64,000 bases of DNA from Sporosarcina luteola (lineage in GTDB: Bacteria; Bacillota; Bacilli; Bacillales_A; Planococcaceae). The stretch spans positions 107,648 to 171,647 of the forward strand of contig NZ_BJYL01000016.1 of the NCBI RefSeq assembly GCF_007991495.1, in the 5' to 3' direction. The translations under genes and the position numbers were made by a program. The notes under the pieces were generated by a model that was not told where the DNA came from, did no database searches, and saw only the letters and a list, made by a program, of their open reading frames with translations. Below, one piece after another: positions 15,539 through 24,273 of this stretch (the stretch's first letter is position 1; every line of letters starts with the position of its first letter).

Positions 15539-17509
15539 TTATAGGTATTTCGCGAACCAGTTCGTCATCTCGTTCAATCGTTCGATACGCAGATTCGGTG
15601 TGCCGGTCCGCGATAGGTTGTGGTCTGCATCAGGGAAGCGGACGAATTCGGTCTCTTTCCCCATGCTCTTAAGTGTAATGTATAGCTGTTCCGCCTGCTC
15701 GATCGGGCAGCGGAAGTCTTTTTCCGAGTGAAGAATTAATAGCGGCGTCTCCACGTTTTCCGCGTATTTCAACGGAGAGTGTTTCCATAATGTCTCGACG
15801 TCTTTCATGTCTGCGGCGATTTGCCATTCGCTGAAGTAGTAGCCGATGTCGGATACACCGAAGAAGCTGATCCAGTTGCAGATGGAGCGCTGTGTGACTG
15901 CCGCCTTGAAACGATCCGTATGACCGACGATCCAGTTCGTCATGAAGCCGCCATAACTTCCGCCCGTAACACCAAGGCGATCTGCGTCGATCCATTGATT
16001 TTCAGCTAACGCATAGTCAACTGCCGCCATGATATCCTCATAGTCGCCTCCGCCGTAATCACCGCGGACCGCATCGACGAATTCCTGGCTGTAGCCGTGG
16101 CTTCCGCGCGGGTTAATATAGAGAACGCCATAGCCGCTTGCTGCGAATAGCTGCATTTCATGGAAGAATGTATTGCCGTACATTGCGTGCGGTCCGCCGT
16201 GGATATTGACGACGAGCGGATAGTTCTCCCCTTCTTTGAAGCCTGCAGGTTTCATGAGCCAGCCGTGTACATCCCAATCTTTCGGTCCTTTGAAAACGAT
16301 CGCTTCCGGGGCGACAAGCTTCACTTCTTCTAAATAGTCTTTGTTGAATGAAGTAAGAGCTTCCCTTTCGCCAGTTGAAATCGCCAATTGATAGATTTCG
16401 CCCGGATTCACCGGATCGCTTATGGCAACCAACGCAAAATCGCCTTCAGCGTTCACGTCATATCCATAGACATGTTCGTTTTCAGCTGTTGCCGGATAGA
16501 GCTCCCCTTCAAGCGTCGCGAAATAGAGTCGGATGTCGCCCATCGTCGACAGTTGGAAGTATAGATCATTATTTTTCGTCCAAACGACGCTCGGTGCACC
16601 GCCGCCTTGCTGATGATCCGCTACTGAATAATCACCTACCGGCGCATCGATACTTTCCGTTATATTAATCGTATTGCCGCGTCTTGTGTCATACACATAC
16701 AAATTGCCATGCGTTGCATTTTGGAATGAGCGATCCGATCCGACAAATGCAATATAATTGTCGTCGAATGAAAAACGAGCGCCGCCGTAATAGCCTTCTT
16801 CGTCCACGATGACCGTTTCTTCCTTCGTTTCAACGTCCACCAAATAGAGCGGCTGGCGGAATTCGTGGTCCAGATTCTCTTTACGGTTCACGCCGATGAC
16901 GAGCTTGCTTCCATCATGCGAAACCGCCTGCAACGAATAATGGAAGTTGCCTTCTGTAAATTGCGTGATGTCTTCTGTTTCTAGATCGACAACACCAATT
17001 TGTTTGAATGAATCCTGCGGCAATAAACCGACGCCGTCCATTTTGTATTTCATTTTCGTAACACGAACGGGTTCCGGTTTCTTTTTATCGTCCTTTTCCT
17101 CTTTATAGCTGAATGACTTGCCTTCTTTTACGGAGGCATCGAACCAGATCTTCTTGCCACAAGGCGACCAGTGGAAGCTTGACACGCCTTTATCAAGCGT
17201 TGTAATTTTTTTCGCTTCCCCTCCGCGGGCAGATAGGATGTAAAGTTGGTTTTTCTCTTCGCGATTCGACAAAAAAGCGATCTGCTTGCCGTCCGCTGAC
17301 CATTTTGGCGAGCTGACGCGGTGTTTTCCGTGTGTCCATTGCGTCGTCTCGTTCGTCGTGAGGTCGATATGGTAGAGGTTTGCGATGTATTTATTGTCCT
17401 CTTCGTCGATATGTGTTTTGATGAAAATCGCTTCTTTTCCGTCCGGTGATAGTGTTGGGTTCGTGACGGATTGCAGTTTGAACAGGTCGTCTACTTGTAG
17501 GTTTCTCAT
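15539..17509 (-). CDS. S9 family prolyl oligopeptidase / acylaminoacyl peptidase
   Basis: A 656-residue cytosolic serine peptidase. The N-terminal half is a beta-propeller with WD40/TolB-like repeats (SPDGKEAIF, SADGKQIAFLS, SPCGKKIWF). The C-terminal alpha/beta hydrolase carries the nucleophile GVTGGSYGGFMTNW, with the usual Asp (LILHSEKDFRCP) and His (PDADHNLSR). It cleaves short peptides, perhaps acylated ones. ATG at 17509 follows GGGGG; the longer open frame to 17641 reads into the repeat element R2 and is rejected. No signal peptide. Confidence 0.95.
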   Translation of the reverse strand: MRNLQVDDLFKLQSVTNPTLSPDGKEAIFIKTHIDEEDNKYIANLYHIDLTTNETTQWTHGKHRVSSPKWSADGKQIAFLSNREEKNQLYILSARGGEAKKITTLDKGVSSFHWSPCGKKIWFDASVKEGKSFSYKEEKDDKKKPEPVRVTKMKYKMDGVGLLPQDSFKQIGVVDLETEDITQFTEGNFHYSLQAVSHDGSKLVIGVNRKENLDHEFRQPLYLVDVETKEETVIVDEEGYYGGARFSFDDNYIAFVGSDRSFQNATHGNLYVYDTRRGNTINITESIDAPVGDYSVADHQQGGGAPSVVWTKNNDLYFQLSTMGDIRLYFATLEGELYPATAENEHVYGYDVNAEGDFALVAISDPVNPGEIYQLAISTGEREALTSFNKDYLEEVKLVAPEAIVFKGPKDWDVHGWLMKPAGFKEGENYPLVVNIHGGPHAMYGNTFFHEMQLFAASGYGVLYINPRGSHGYSQEFVDAVRGDYGGGDYEDIMAAVDYALAENQWIDADRLGVTGGSYGGFMTNWIVGHTDRFKAAVTQRSICNWISFFGVSDIGYYFSEWQIAADMKDVETLWKHSPLKYAENVETPLLILHSEKDFRCPIEQAEQLYITLKSMGKETEFVRFPDADHNLSRTGTPNLRIERLNEMTNWFAKYL

Positions 17510-17532
17510 GTGAATTCCCCCTTTTTTTCTAA

Positions 17533-17720
17533 TCCAGCTTCGGGTGCCAGAGTCTCGGGTCATAAGCCAAAGCTCCTGCGTGGCAAAGAGCGCCACTCCG
17601 TATCTTCGTCTTATGCCTGAGGCCAGCAGGAGGCTGGTCATGCAGTCGTTGCCGCAGGACGCGGCGTACTTAGACTGCGAACCATTGTCTAGTCAGGCAC
17701 CCTGCGCTTTTTTCTATCCT
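17533..17720. repeat. Interspersed element R2 (GTCTCGGGTCATAAGCC type), full copy
   Basis: A GC-rich, structured intergenic sequence between the S9 peptidase start and the citA 3' end. It holds GTCTCGGGTCATAAGCC, then CTTATGCCTGAGGCC, and ends in CAGGCACCCTGCGCTTTTTT. That last 20-mer occurs again, inverted, at 38110-38131. I recall similar sequence in other Bacillales intergenic regions, without a known function. Confidence 0.65.
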
Positions 17721-17766
17721 ACATATTTCGACACCCGTAACAGTTTTCCCTTTTTGTTTTCGAAAT

Positions 17767-18846
17767 TTATTTTCCGACGTAAAGAGATTGCGGTCGGAAG
17801 ATGGTGTTGTCGCTAAGTTGTTCAATGGCGTGCGCGGTCCAACCGACCATTCTTGCTGCGCTGAATGTCGGGGTAAACAGTTCAGGCGGCAGTTGAATTG
17901 AACGCATGATGGCGGCGGCATAGTATTCGACGTTTGTATATAGTTTGCGGCCCGGTTTGTGGATTTCGAGTAAAGTCGTAATTTCTTTTTCGGCAGCAGT
18001 CGCAAGGTCGAGCCATTCGTCTTTTCCTGTGAGTTCCTCACATTTGTCGCGTAAAAGTATGGAGCGCGGATCTTCGGTTTTATAGACGCGGTGGCCGAAG
18101 CCCATGATCCGTTCGCCATTTTGCAGTTTAGCCTCGATGACGGAGCGGATATTTGCCTGGTTGCCGATTTCTTCAAGCATGTCGATGACGCCTGAAGGAG
18201 CGCCGCCGTGCAGCGGACCTTTCATTGTGCCGAGGGCGGACGTGACGGCGGCTGTCAGATCGGATTCGGTTGAAATGGTAACACGGCCTGCGAACGTTGA
18301 AGCGTTCATGCCGTGCTCCATCGTCAATTTTAAATACGTTTCAAGCGCTTCGACATGGACATCGGCAGGTTTTGTGCCGCTCAGCATCCATAAATAGTTG
18401 GCGGTATGTGATAGTTCCGAGTTGGGTTCGATGATTGTGAGTTGATTCATATTCCGGTAATGCCTTGCGATGATGACAGGTAGAGCGGCGGTTAGGATTA
18501 CCGCCTGCTCCTCCATCGGTTTAATCGCGAAGCTGTTGTGACTATATGCAGATATAGCTGTCCTCATCACATCCATGAGAGGGATGTCTGGCGGCATGAT
18601 GTCGATGAGAGCTGCGACATGGGCAGGAAGCTTCCGGCCTTCGATCATCTTTTGTTTTAATGAATCCAGTTCGTTGTCGTTCGGGAATTCACCATGCCAT
18701 AGAAGGTAGGCCAGTTCTTCGAATGAATGGTTCGGAACCAACTCACCGACTCGGGTTCCCCTGTATGTCAGTTCCCCTTTTTCCCCGTCAACCGATGCGA
18801 TTTTTGTATGGACTGCTACGATATCTTTCAAACCTTTTTGAAACAT
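17767..18846 (-). CDS. citA: Citrate synthase (CitA type)
   Basis: A 359-residue citrate synthase with catalytic regions MKGPLHGGAPSGV (His), GFGHRVYKTEDPR (His/Arg) and NVEYYAAAIM (acidic residue). It condenses oxaloacetate and acetyl-CoA. The divergent LysR gene beside it matches the B. subtilis citA/citR pair. Start: ATG at 18846 has AAGGAGG about 8 bp upstream; the ATG two codons earlier is too close to that site. A methylcitrate synthase role cannot be excluded. Confidence 0.93.
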   Translation of the reverse strand: MFQKGLKDIVAVHTKIASVDGEKGELTYRGTRVGELVPNHSFEELAYLLWHGEFPNDNELDSLKQKMIEGRKLPAHVAALIDIMPPDIPLMDVMRTAISAYSHNSFAIKPMEEQAVILTAALPVIIARHYRNMNQLTIIEPNSELSHTANYLWMLSGTKPADVHVEALETYLKLTMEHGMNASTFAGRVTISTESDLTAAVTSALGTMKGPLHGGAPSGVIDMLEEIGNQANIRSVIEAKLQNGERIMGFGHRVYKTEDPRSILLRDKCEELTGKDEWLDLATAAEKEITTLLEIHKPGRKLYTNVEYYAAAIMRSIQLPPELFTPTFSAARMVGWTAHAIEQLSDNTIFRPQSLYVGK

Positions 18847-18950
18847 GTTCATTCCTCCTTTTCTTTTAGTATAAAGTAGGTATATGATTAATTAAATTGA
18901 ATGTTTTGTATTAAATTGATTACTTTAGTTAATTACGAGAGGAGTTTGCT

Positions 18951-19832
18951 ATGGATACGCAATGGCTTCGGACATTCATTGCCGCGGCGGATACGCTTAA
19001 TTTCCGCAAGGCTTCTGAAAGGCTCATGCTCTCGCAGCCAAGTGTCACTGTGCATATTCGGTTGCTGGAAGAGCATTTGGGGATGCAGCTTTTTGATCGG
19101 ATCAATCGCCGGGTGACACTGACGGATGCGGGGAGGTTGTTTTACGCAGAAGCGGTGAAATTGACGCGGGAATTGGATGACAGTGTGGATCGGATGCATG
19201 CGTTTGCCCAAGGGTATCGCCGTAAGTGGACGATTGCGATTTCTCCGCTTATGGCGGAGACGATTTTGCCGTATTTCATGCGGACGTTCATGGAGAATCA
19301 CCCGGATGTTGAATTGACGATTCGCGTGGAGGAATCTGAATTGATTGAACGGCTTGTGGATGCCGGTGAAGTGAACTTGGGCATTTCAGCGCTCGACGCG
19401 ACGATCAAAAATATCGAATCGGAGCGTATTTACGAGGATCCGATCGTGTTTGTCATGCCGACCGATCATTATGACGAGGAAAGCGGACCGCCGATTGATG
19501 TGCGGGAAGCTTTGACGGACCATTATTTGTTCACGCATCATCATCCCGTCTACTGGGACGATTTGCTGTTCACCTTAAAAAAGCACGTCCCCGGCGTCCG
19601 GACGATGAAAGTGACGCAAACGCATATTGCAAAACGATTCATCCAGGAACGTCTCGGCGTCTCCTTCCTCCCCCACTCAATCGTCCGGCGGGAGTTGATG
19701 GAAGGCAGGCTGATGCGCCCGCATTTCGACTTATTCGACTTGCCGACGGTTTCGACTTTTATTCTTTTTAAGAAGAAGGGCGCGTTGGAGGAGGAGTTCA
19801 TCCGCGGGATTTCTGGGGTTTATTTTGGGTAG
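18951..19832 (+). CDS. citR: LysR family regulator, CitR-like
   Basis: A 293-residue LTTR with N-terminal winged HTH (MDTQWLRTFIAAADTLNFRK, then ASERLMLSQPSVTVHIRLLE; about 1-60) and a substrate-binding-like effector domain. It is divergent from citA with 104 bp between, the arrangement of B. subtilis citR-citA, where CitR represses citA. The intergenic region is AT-rich, with TTAATTAA-type repeats suited to an LTTR T-N11-A site. GAGAGGAG precedes ATG 18951. Confidence 0.9.
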   Translation: MDTQWLRTFIAAADTLNFRKASERLMLSQPSVTVHIRLLEEHLGMQLFDRINRRVTLTDAGRLFYAEAVKLTRELDDSVDRMHAFAQGYRRKWTIAISPLMAETILPYFMRTFMENHPDVELTIRVEESELIERLVDAGEVNLGISALDATIKNIESERIYEDPIVFVMPTDHYDEESGPPIDVREALTDHYLFTHHHPVYWDDLLFTLKKHVPGVRTMKVTQTHIAKRFIQERLGVSFLPHSIVRRELMEGRLMRPHFDLFDLPTVSTFILFKKKGALEEEFIRGISGVYFG

Positions 19833-19866
19833 GGGTTTGTTGATTGTGTTGTGAATGAAGTTGCTT

Positions 19867-20417
19867 GTGTTGCGGTGTGCGGTCATTGCGATGCGGACTC
19901 GGTTCGTTGTGTTGCTAGCCAATTTGATTGTGTTGCGACCCGTTGCTTGCGATGCGGCCCAGTTTCATTGTGTTGCGACCCGTTGATTGTGTTGCGGCGA
20001 GCGTACTTTGCGATGCGGACTCGATTCGTTGTGTTGCTAGCCAATTTGATTGTGCTGCGACCCGTTGATTGCGTTGCTGCCCAGTTTCATTGTGTTGCTA
20101 CTCACTTTGATTGTGTTGCGACCCGTTGACGTTGCGGCCCGTTTCGTTGTGTTGCGACCCGTTGATTGCGTTGCGGCCCGTTTCGTTGTGTTGCTACTCA
20201 CTTTGATTGTGTTGCGACCCGTTGATTGCGTTGCTGCTCGGTTTCATTGTGTTGCTAACCACTTTGGTTGTGTTGCAGCCCGGTTTCGTTTCGTTGCGAT
20301 TGACGTTGGTTGTGTTACGATCTATTGATTGCGTTGCAGTCTGATTTCATTGTGTTGCGAACTGATTTGATTGCGTTGCATACCGGTTTCGTTGTGTTGT
20401 AAATCACTTTGATTGCG
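19867..20417. repeat. Array D: about 27 units of 19-21 bp, core G(T/C)GTTGC
   Basis: About 27 consecutive units of 21 bp (a sub-class of 19 bp) of the form G(T/C)G(T/A)TGC plus 12-14 variable bases, ending TTTNATT. Units beginning GTG and GCG tend to alternate. It fills the whole gap between the convergent citR and chemotaxis receptor genes. The core TGYGTTGC is also found on the minus strand of array C. Confidence 0.88.
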
Positions 20418-20427
20418 AATTAAACTT

Positions 20428-20464
20428 AAAAAGCAATCCCCGTTTCCGGGAATCGCTTCTTTTT
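20428..20464. terminator. Terminator of the chemotaxis receptor gene
   Basis: AAGCAATCCCCG, TTTC, CGGGAATCGCTT with flanking A and T tracts (one G-T and one mismatch). It ends at the receptor stop codon and can also stop transcription coming from the citR side. Confidence 0.8.
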
Positions 20465-22166
20465 ATTTCAACTTAAACTGAGAAACTAACTCTTGTAGTG
20501 TGTCCGCCATAGAACTAAGCACAGCTGAGGAGGCGGAGATTTCTTGCATAGTGGCGCTTTGTTCTTCGGCTGCAGCTACGATATTTTGGGCGTTTTCGTC
20601 GGAGCGTTCTGACATGACCGCTACTTCGTCGACGAGTTCTTTTACTTGTTGGGTGCCTTTGTTAATTGTTTCGCTGATCTGTGAAATTTCTACAGCTTCG
20701 GTTGAAACTTTGTTTACTCTGCGAGCGATTTCCTGGAAGCCGTCACCGGTTTGTTCGACCATTGTGAGTCCTTCATCCACGAACGTTTTGGATGTTTCCA
20801 TCGCTTCAATGGCGCTGCCGACTTCAAGTTGAATTTCTTCGATCAATTTACGGATATCTGAAGCAGCGTTGCCCGATTCTACTGCCAACTGTCCAACTTC
20901 CGATGCGACGACTGCAAAGCCTTTTCCGTGTTCGCCTGCCCTTGCCGCTTCGATGGATGCATTAAGTGCCAATAAATTTGTCTGGCCAGCAATCTTCGTA
21001 ATGATGGATACAATTTTGCCAATCTCAGATGATTTATTATGCAAGGTTTCGACGACCATTGCTGTGTGCGTTGTTGATCGTTGGATGTCCACCATTTTTT
21101 CTACAGTAGCTGTCATCTTATTAGCGCCATCTTGCGTTAATTCAGTCGTAGCAACTGCCAACTCGGAAACTTGTTGGATCGACATAACGGTTTTATTCAA
21201 CTGATCAACAATATCATCGACGATTACACTGCTGGATCGCGCGCTTTCCAGTTGTGTCGCTGCCCCTTCGGACACATCAATGATTGAATTTGTTATCTGC
21301 TCGGAGGCATGGGAAGATTCATCCGCACTTGATGAAAATTGGGATGATGTCGAAGCAAGTGTATCGACATTCTCTGTCAGTTCAGTCACAAGTGTTTTCA
21401 AATTGGAAAGCATCATATTATAATCCTCGCCCAGTTGGCCGATTTCATCTTTTGTCTTAATCTTGAGCGGTTCCATTGATAAATCACCTGTTGCCATTCG
21501 TTTAAAGTTGTTGGATATAGAAACGATGGGCTTTTGGATTGTGCGCATCAAATAACGAATGCCTAGAATAGCAATTAGAACTGCAATCAATGTACTTAGT
21601 GACAATGTAATTAATACCGTTGAATACAGCGCTGCCCCCTCTTCCTCAATCGTTTCAAGTTCTGCATGATGCAGACCGCTCAATTCCTTCAAGCTTTCGT
21701 TGATTTCCTTTTCTATTAAAATTGCATCGTATGATTGGACCGTCGCAGTCTCGTCCTGATCATTTCCGCTCAGTTTAAGAATTTCGTCGATTTCACTAAT
21801 AAAGGTTTGCCATTTTTCATTCACAGAATTCAATATCTCCCGTTCTGCTGTTGTGGAAAGCAAACGATCATAATTAGTGACGACACTACTCAATTGTTCC
21901 TTCTCGAAGCTGATTTGATCTTCATATTGTTTCTCAAATTCACTATCCTTCGAAAGGATATGACTTTGTGTCAAGGTAAGTATATATTGAATTCCTTTTT
22001 CCAATGAATTGTTGTTTTCGATTTTCGGTACAATGACATCGTTCATTGTAGATGTGTTTTTATTCAAATTGAATGTGCTAATGATGCCTGCGGCGCTCAT
22101 TCCAACTATGAGAATGATCATAATCGTAAATATGCTTGATAGCTTTCTGCCAACATTCCAACGCAT
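20463..22166 (-). CDS. Methyl-accepting chemotaxis protein
   Basis: A 567-residue transmembrane receptor: TM1 about 12-30, an extracellular four-helix sensor (about 35-185), TM2 about 186-206, HAMP (about 208-260), then the signalling domain with the hairpin tip [41 protein letters not shown] (given in part; about 385-425). Its ligand is unknown. A SigmaD-like promoter lies upstream, fitting the motility regulon. GGGG precedes ATG 22166. Confidence 0.96.
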   Translation of the reverse strand: MRWNVGRKLSSIFTIMIILIVGMSAAGIISTFNLNKNTSTMNDVIVPKIENNNSLEKGIQYILTLTQSHILSKDSEFEKQYEDQISFEKEQLSSVVTNYDRLLSTTAEREILNSVNEKWQTFISEIDEILKLSGNDQDETATVQSYDAILIEKEINESLKELSGLHHAELETIEEEGAALYSTVLITLSLSTLIAVLIAILGIRYLMRTIQKPIVSISNNFKRMATGDLSMEPLKIKTKDEIGQLGEDYNMMLSNLKTLVTELTENVDTLASTSSQFSSSADESSHASEQITNSIIDVSEGAATQLESARSSSVIVDDIVDQLNKTVMSIQQVSELAVATTELTQDGANKMTATVEKMVDIQRSTTHTAMVVETLHNKSSEIGKIVSIITKIAGQTNLLALNASIEAARAGEHGKGFAVVASEVGQLAVESGNAASDIRKLIEEIQLEVGSAIEAMETSKTFVDEGLTMVEQTGDGFQEIARRVNKVSTEAVEISQISETINKGTQQVKELVDEVAVMSERSDENAQNIVAAAEEQSATMQEISASSAVLSSMADTLQELVSQFKLK

Positions 22167-22199
22167 GGTAGTTTCCCCTTTGTATTCGATTTGTATCTT

Positions 22200-22224
22200 T
22201 TATCGGCGGTTTTTTTAATCTTTA
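22200..22224 (-). promoter_or_regulatory. SigmaD-like promoter of the chemotaxis receptor gene
   Basis: On the minus strand: TAAA (22224-22221), 13 bp, GCCGATAA (22207-22200). Both boxes are excellent, but the spacing is 2 bp shorter than the usual 15, which may lower activity. Confidence 0.6.
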
Positions 22225-22240
22225 CACATCTTCACAAAAT

Positions 22241-22277
22241 AAAAAAAGCCTTTCCATTATTGAAAAAGGAAAGGCTT
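22241..22277 (-). terminator. Terminator of the acyl-CoA ligase gene
   Basis: On the minus strand: AAGCCTTTCC, loop, GGAAAGGCTT, then seven T. Confidence 0.9.
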
Positions 22278-22282
22278 GGCAA

Positions 22283-23836
22283 TTATTGTTTTACTTGATC
22301 TTTCAACGAGCGTCTGAGAATCTTGCCTGTTGTGTTTTTCGGGAGTTCATTTAGAAATTCGATTGTTTTTGGAATTTTATATTTGGCTAAACGTGCTGCA
22401 CAAAATTCTTTTAGTTTGTCGACGTTTCTGTCCGCGCCATCTTTCATGACGACATAGGCTTGGACTTCTTCACCGAAATCCGTGTCCGGCACACCGATGA
22501 CGGCAGCTTCGACGATGTCGCGGTGTTCGAATAAAACCTCTTCGACTTCCCGTGGATACACATTGTATCCGCCGACGATGATCATATCTTTTTTTCGGTC
22601 AACGATGTAGAAATAGCCGTTTTCGTCTTGGCGAGCGAGATCCCCTGTATATAGCCAGCCGTCGCGGATTGCGGAAGCTGTTTCCTCGGGCATTTTGTAG
22701 TAGCCTTTCATGACGTTAGGACCTTGGACAACGAGCTCTCCAACTTCACCGACAGGCACTTCATCTCCGAATTCATCCACAACTTTGTTTGTCACATTGA
22801 CGATGTTCGTGCCGATAGAGCCTGGTACGCGATCGCGATCTCTCGGATTGAAGCAAGTGACGGGCGATGCTTCGGAAAGGCCGTAACCTTCAGAAATCTT
22901 CACTTGGAACTTTTCCTCAAAGTTATGCAGCAATGCGACCGGCAATGAGGAACCGCCTGAGATTGCCAGACGGATCGTATCGAAATCCTCCGTCTTGCCT
23001 TGCGGGTACTGATAAAGGAAATTGTACATTGTCGGCACACCTGCAAATACAGTTGCCTCGTGCGCTTTGATTGTTTCAAACACGTCCTCTGGGCTAAACC
23101 GCGGTACGAGCAGGATTGTTGCCCCTTTTAATAAAGGCGCATTGACGACGACTGTCAGTGCAAACACATGGAAGACCGGCAATGTTGCAACGACACGATC
23201 CGTTTCAGAGAATCCAAGATAGTCCGCGACGTCGCGAGCGTTTGAATACAAGTTCTTATGCGTCAGCATTGCGCCTTTCGGATGGCCTGTCGTACCCGAT
23301 GTGTAAAGGATGATAGCGGTTTCATTTTCATCTACAGTAATCGGAGCGCGATTCGGTAGTTCTCTCGAGAAGAAATGCGTGAACAAGTCGACTTTTTCTT
23401 TCACCGCATCCGGCAGCGCTGCGACGTTTTGGGCAACGTACGGATCTGTTTCACAGATGATGTAACGCTCGATCGCCGGGAATGAGCCTGCAGCTTTCTC
23501 TACAAGCGGCAAAAGCTGATCCAGTGCAATGACCACTTTCGCATCGCTATTATGTAAAATGTACGAGATTTCGGTCGGCGAATAAATTGGGTTGATTGGA
23601 ATGGCAGTCGCCCCGATACGCATCGTTGCGTAAAGCGAAATGAGGAAATGCGGCGTGTTTCCTAATAAAAACGCTACATGATCTCCTTTTTCGACTCCCA
23701 ACCTTTCAAGGCCCAATGCAAACGTGGACACTTGCTGGTCAAGCTCAGCGTATGTTGTGTCTTTGCCCATGAAATGATAAGCAATCTTTTCAGGATTCAG
23801 CTTTGATGTTTCGTAAACCTGTGTTACCAAATTCAT
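22283..23836 (-). CDS. Long-chain fatty acid-CoA ligase
   Basis: A 517-residue ANL-family enzyme: AMP-binding P-loop IILYTSGTTGHPKGAM (about 175-190), GYGLSEASPV, YTGDLARQDENGYFYIVDRKKDMI and the C-terminal catalytic Lys in PKNTTGKILRR. It activates fatty acids to acyl-CoA (LcfA/FadD-like). Its promoter carries a TGAATGATCATTCA palindrome, the half-site type used by FadR-like TetR repressors of fatty acid degradation. GGGG precedes ATG 23836. Single-gene unit. Confidence 0.93.
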   Translation of the reverse strand: MNLVTQVYETSKLNPEKIAYHFMGKDTTYAELDQQVSTFALGLERLGVEKGDHVAFLLGNTPHFLISLYATMRIGATAIPINPIYSPTEISYILHNSDAKVVIALDQLLPLVEKAAGSFPAIERYIICETDPYVAQNVAALPDAVKEKVDLFTHFFSRELPNRAPITVDENETAIILYTSGTTGHPKGAMLTHKNLYSNARDVADYLGFSETDRVVATLPVFHVFALTVVVNAPLLKGATILLVPRFSPEDVFETIKAHEATVFAGVPTMYNFLYQYPQGKTEDFDTIRLAISGGSSLPVALLHNFEEKFQVKISEGYGLSEASPVTCFNPRDRDRVPGSIGTNIVNVTNKVVDEFGDEVPVGEVGELVVQGPNVMKGYYKMPEETASAIRDGWLYTGDLARQDENGYFYIVDRKKDMIIVGGYNVYPREVEEVLFEHRDIVEAAVIGVPDTDFGEEVQAYVVMKDGADRNVDKLKEFCAARLAKYKIPKTIEFLNELPKNTTGKILRRSLKDQVKQ

Positions 23837-23858
23837 ACTAACATCCCCTTTTTAGAAA

Positions 23859-23874
23859 ATGAATGATCATTCAT
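23859..23874. promoter_or_regulatory. FadR-like operator of the acyl-CoA ligase gene
   Basis: ATGAATGATCATTCAT, a perfect 16-bp palindrome starting about 13 bp past the -10 box. The half-sites TGAATGA/TCATTCA equal those of the B. subtilis FadR box but without its central 4 bp. Confidence 0.75.
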
Positions 23875-23887
23875 AAATCCATCTATT

Positions 23888-23916
23888 ATTATATAAGAAA
23901 AATTTAAAGTTCACAA
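23888..23916 (-). promoter_or_regulatory. SigmaA promoter of the acyl-CoA ligase gene
   Basis: On the minus strand: TTGTGA (23916-23911), 17 bp, TATAAT (23893-23888), followed by the palindromic operator. Confidence 0.85.
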
Positions 23917-24000
23917 TACTTTTAGGTAATTTAGTAGAATTCTATTGTGAATAAATCGAAAACACTATAATTAAATACTTAAAGCAGGTAATAAATAATA

Positions 24001-24036
24001 AAAAACGGCTAACCTCGTTGTTATGAGGTTGCCGTA
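24001..24036 (-). terminator. Terminator beyond the BceAB-type operon
   Basis: On the minus strand: CGGCAACCTC, loop, GAGGTTAGCCG, then a T tract. It lies downstream of the permease gene and of repeat R1, so R1 is probably transcribed in that mRNA. Confidence 0.75.
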
Positions 24037-24051
24037 AATGAAATGTAATAC

Positions 24052-24243
24052 CGGATTTCCGTTCCAGGCGGACGCTTTCCGGGGGGCGGGCGGTGAGCCT
24101 CCTCGGTCGCTTCGCTTCACTGCGGGGTCTCACCTGTCCCGCTAATCCCCCAGGAAAAGCCGTCACGAAGTACGGCTTTTGCGAACAAAAGCGAAGCGTT
24201 GAGAGCATATCTTTGCACTTCGCCGCCTTCCACTCCAATCCTA
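24052..24243. repeat. Interspersed element R1, copy 1
   Basis: A GC-rich element of about 190 bp. Its left end is GGATTTCCGTTCCAGGCGG plus ACGCTTTCCG, its right end CGCCGCCTTCC then CTCCAATCCT. The same ends border 38831-39017, and a fragment lies inverted at 43017-43053. The two ends form imperfect inverted repeats. The interior differs between copies. Non-coding. Confidence 0.8.
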
Positions 24244-24273
24244 GATATCATCAGTAAAACAGTACTTCCCCCT

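Noticed and set aside
15539..17641. N-terminal extension of the S9 peptidase to 17641
   Set aside because: The extra 44 residues are read from repeat R2; the GGGGG site before ATG 17509 fixes the start.
19851..20328. Cysteine/valine-rich ORFs in the citR-receptor gap
   Set aside because: Array D read as protein; no ribosome-binding site and frame shifts at the 19-bp units.
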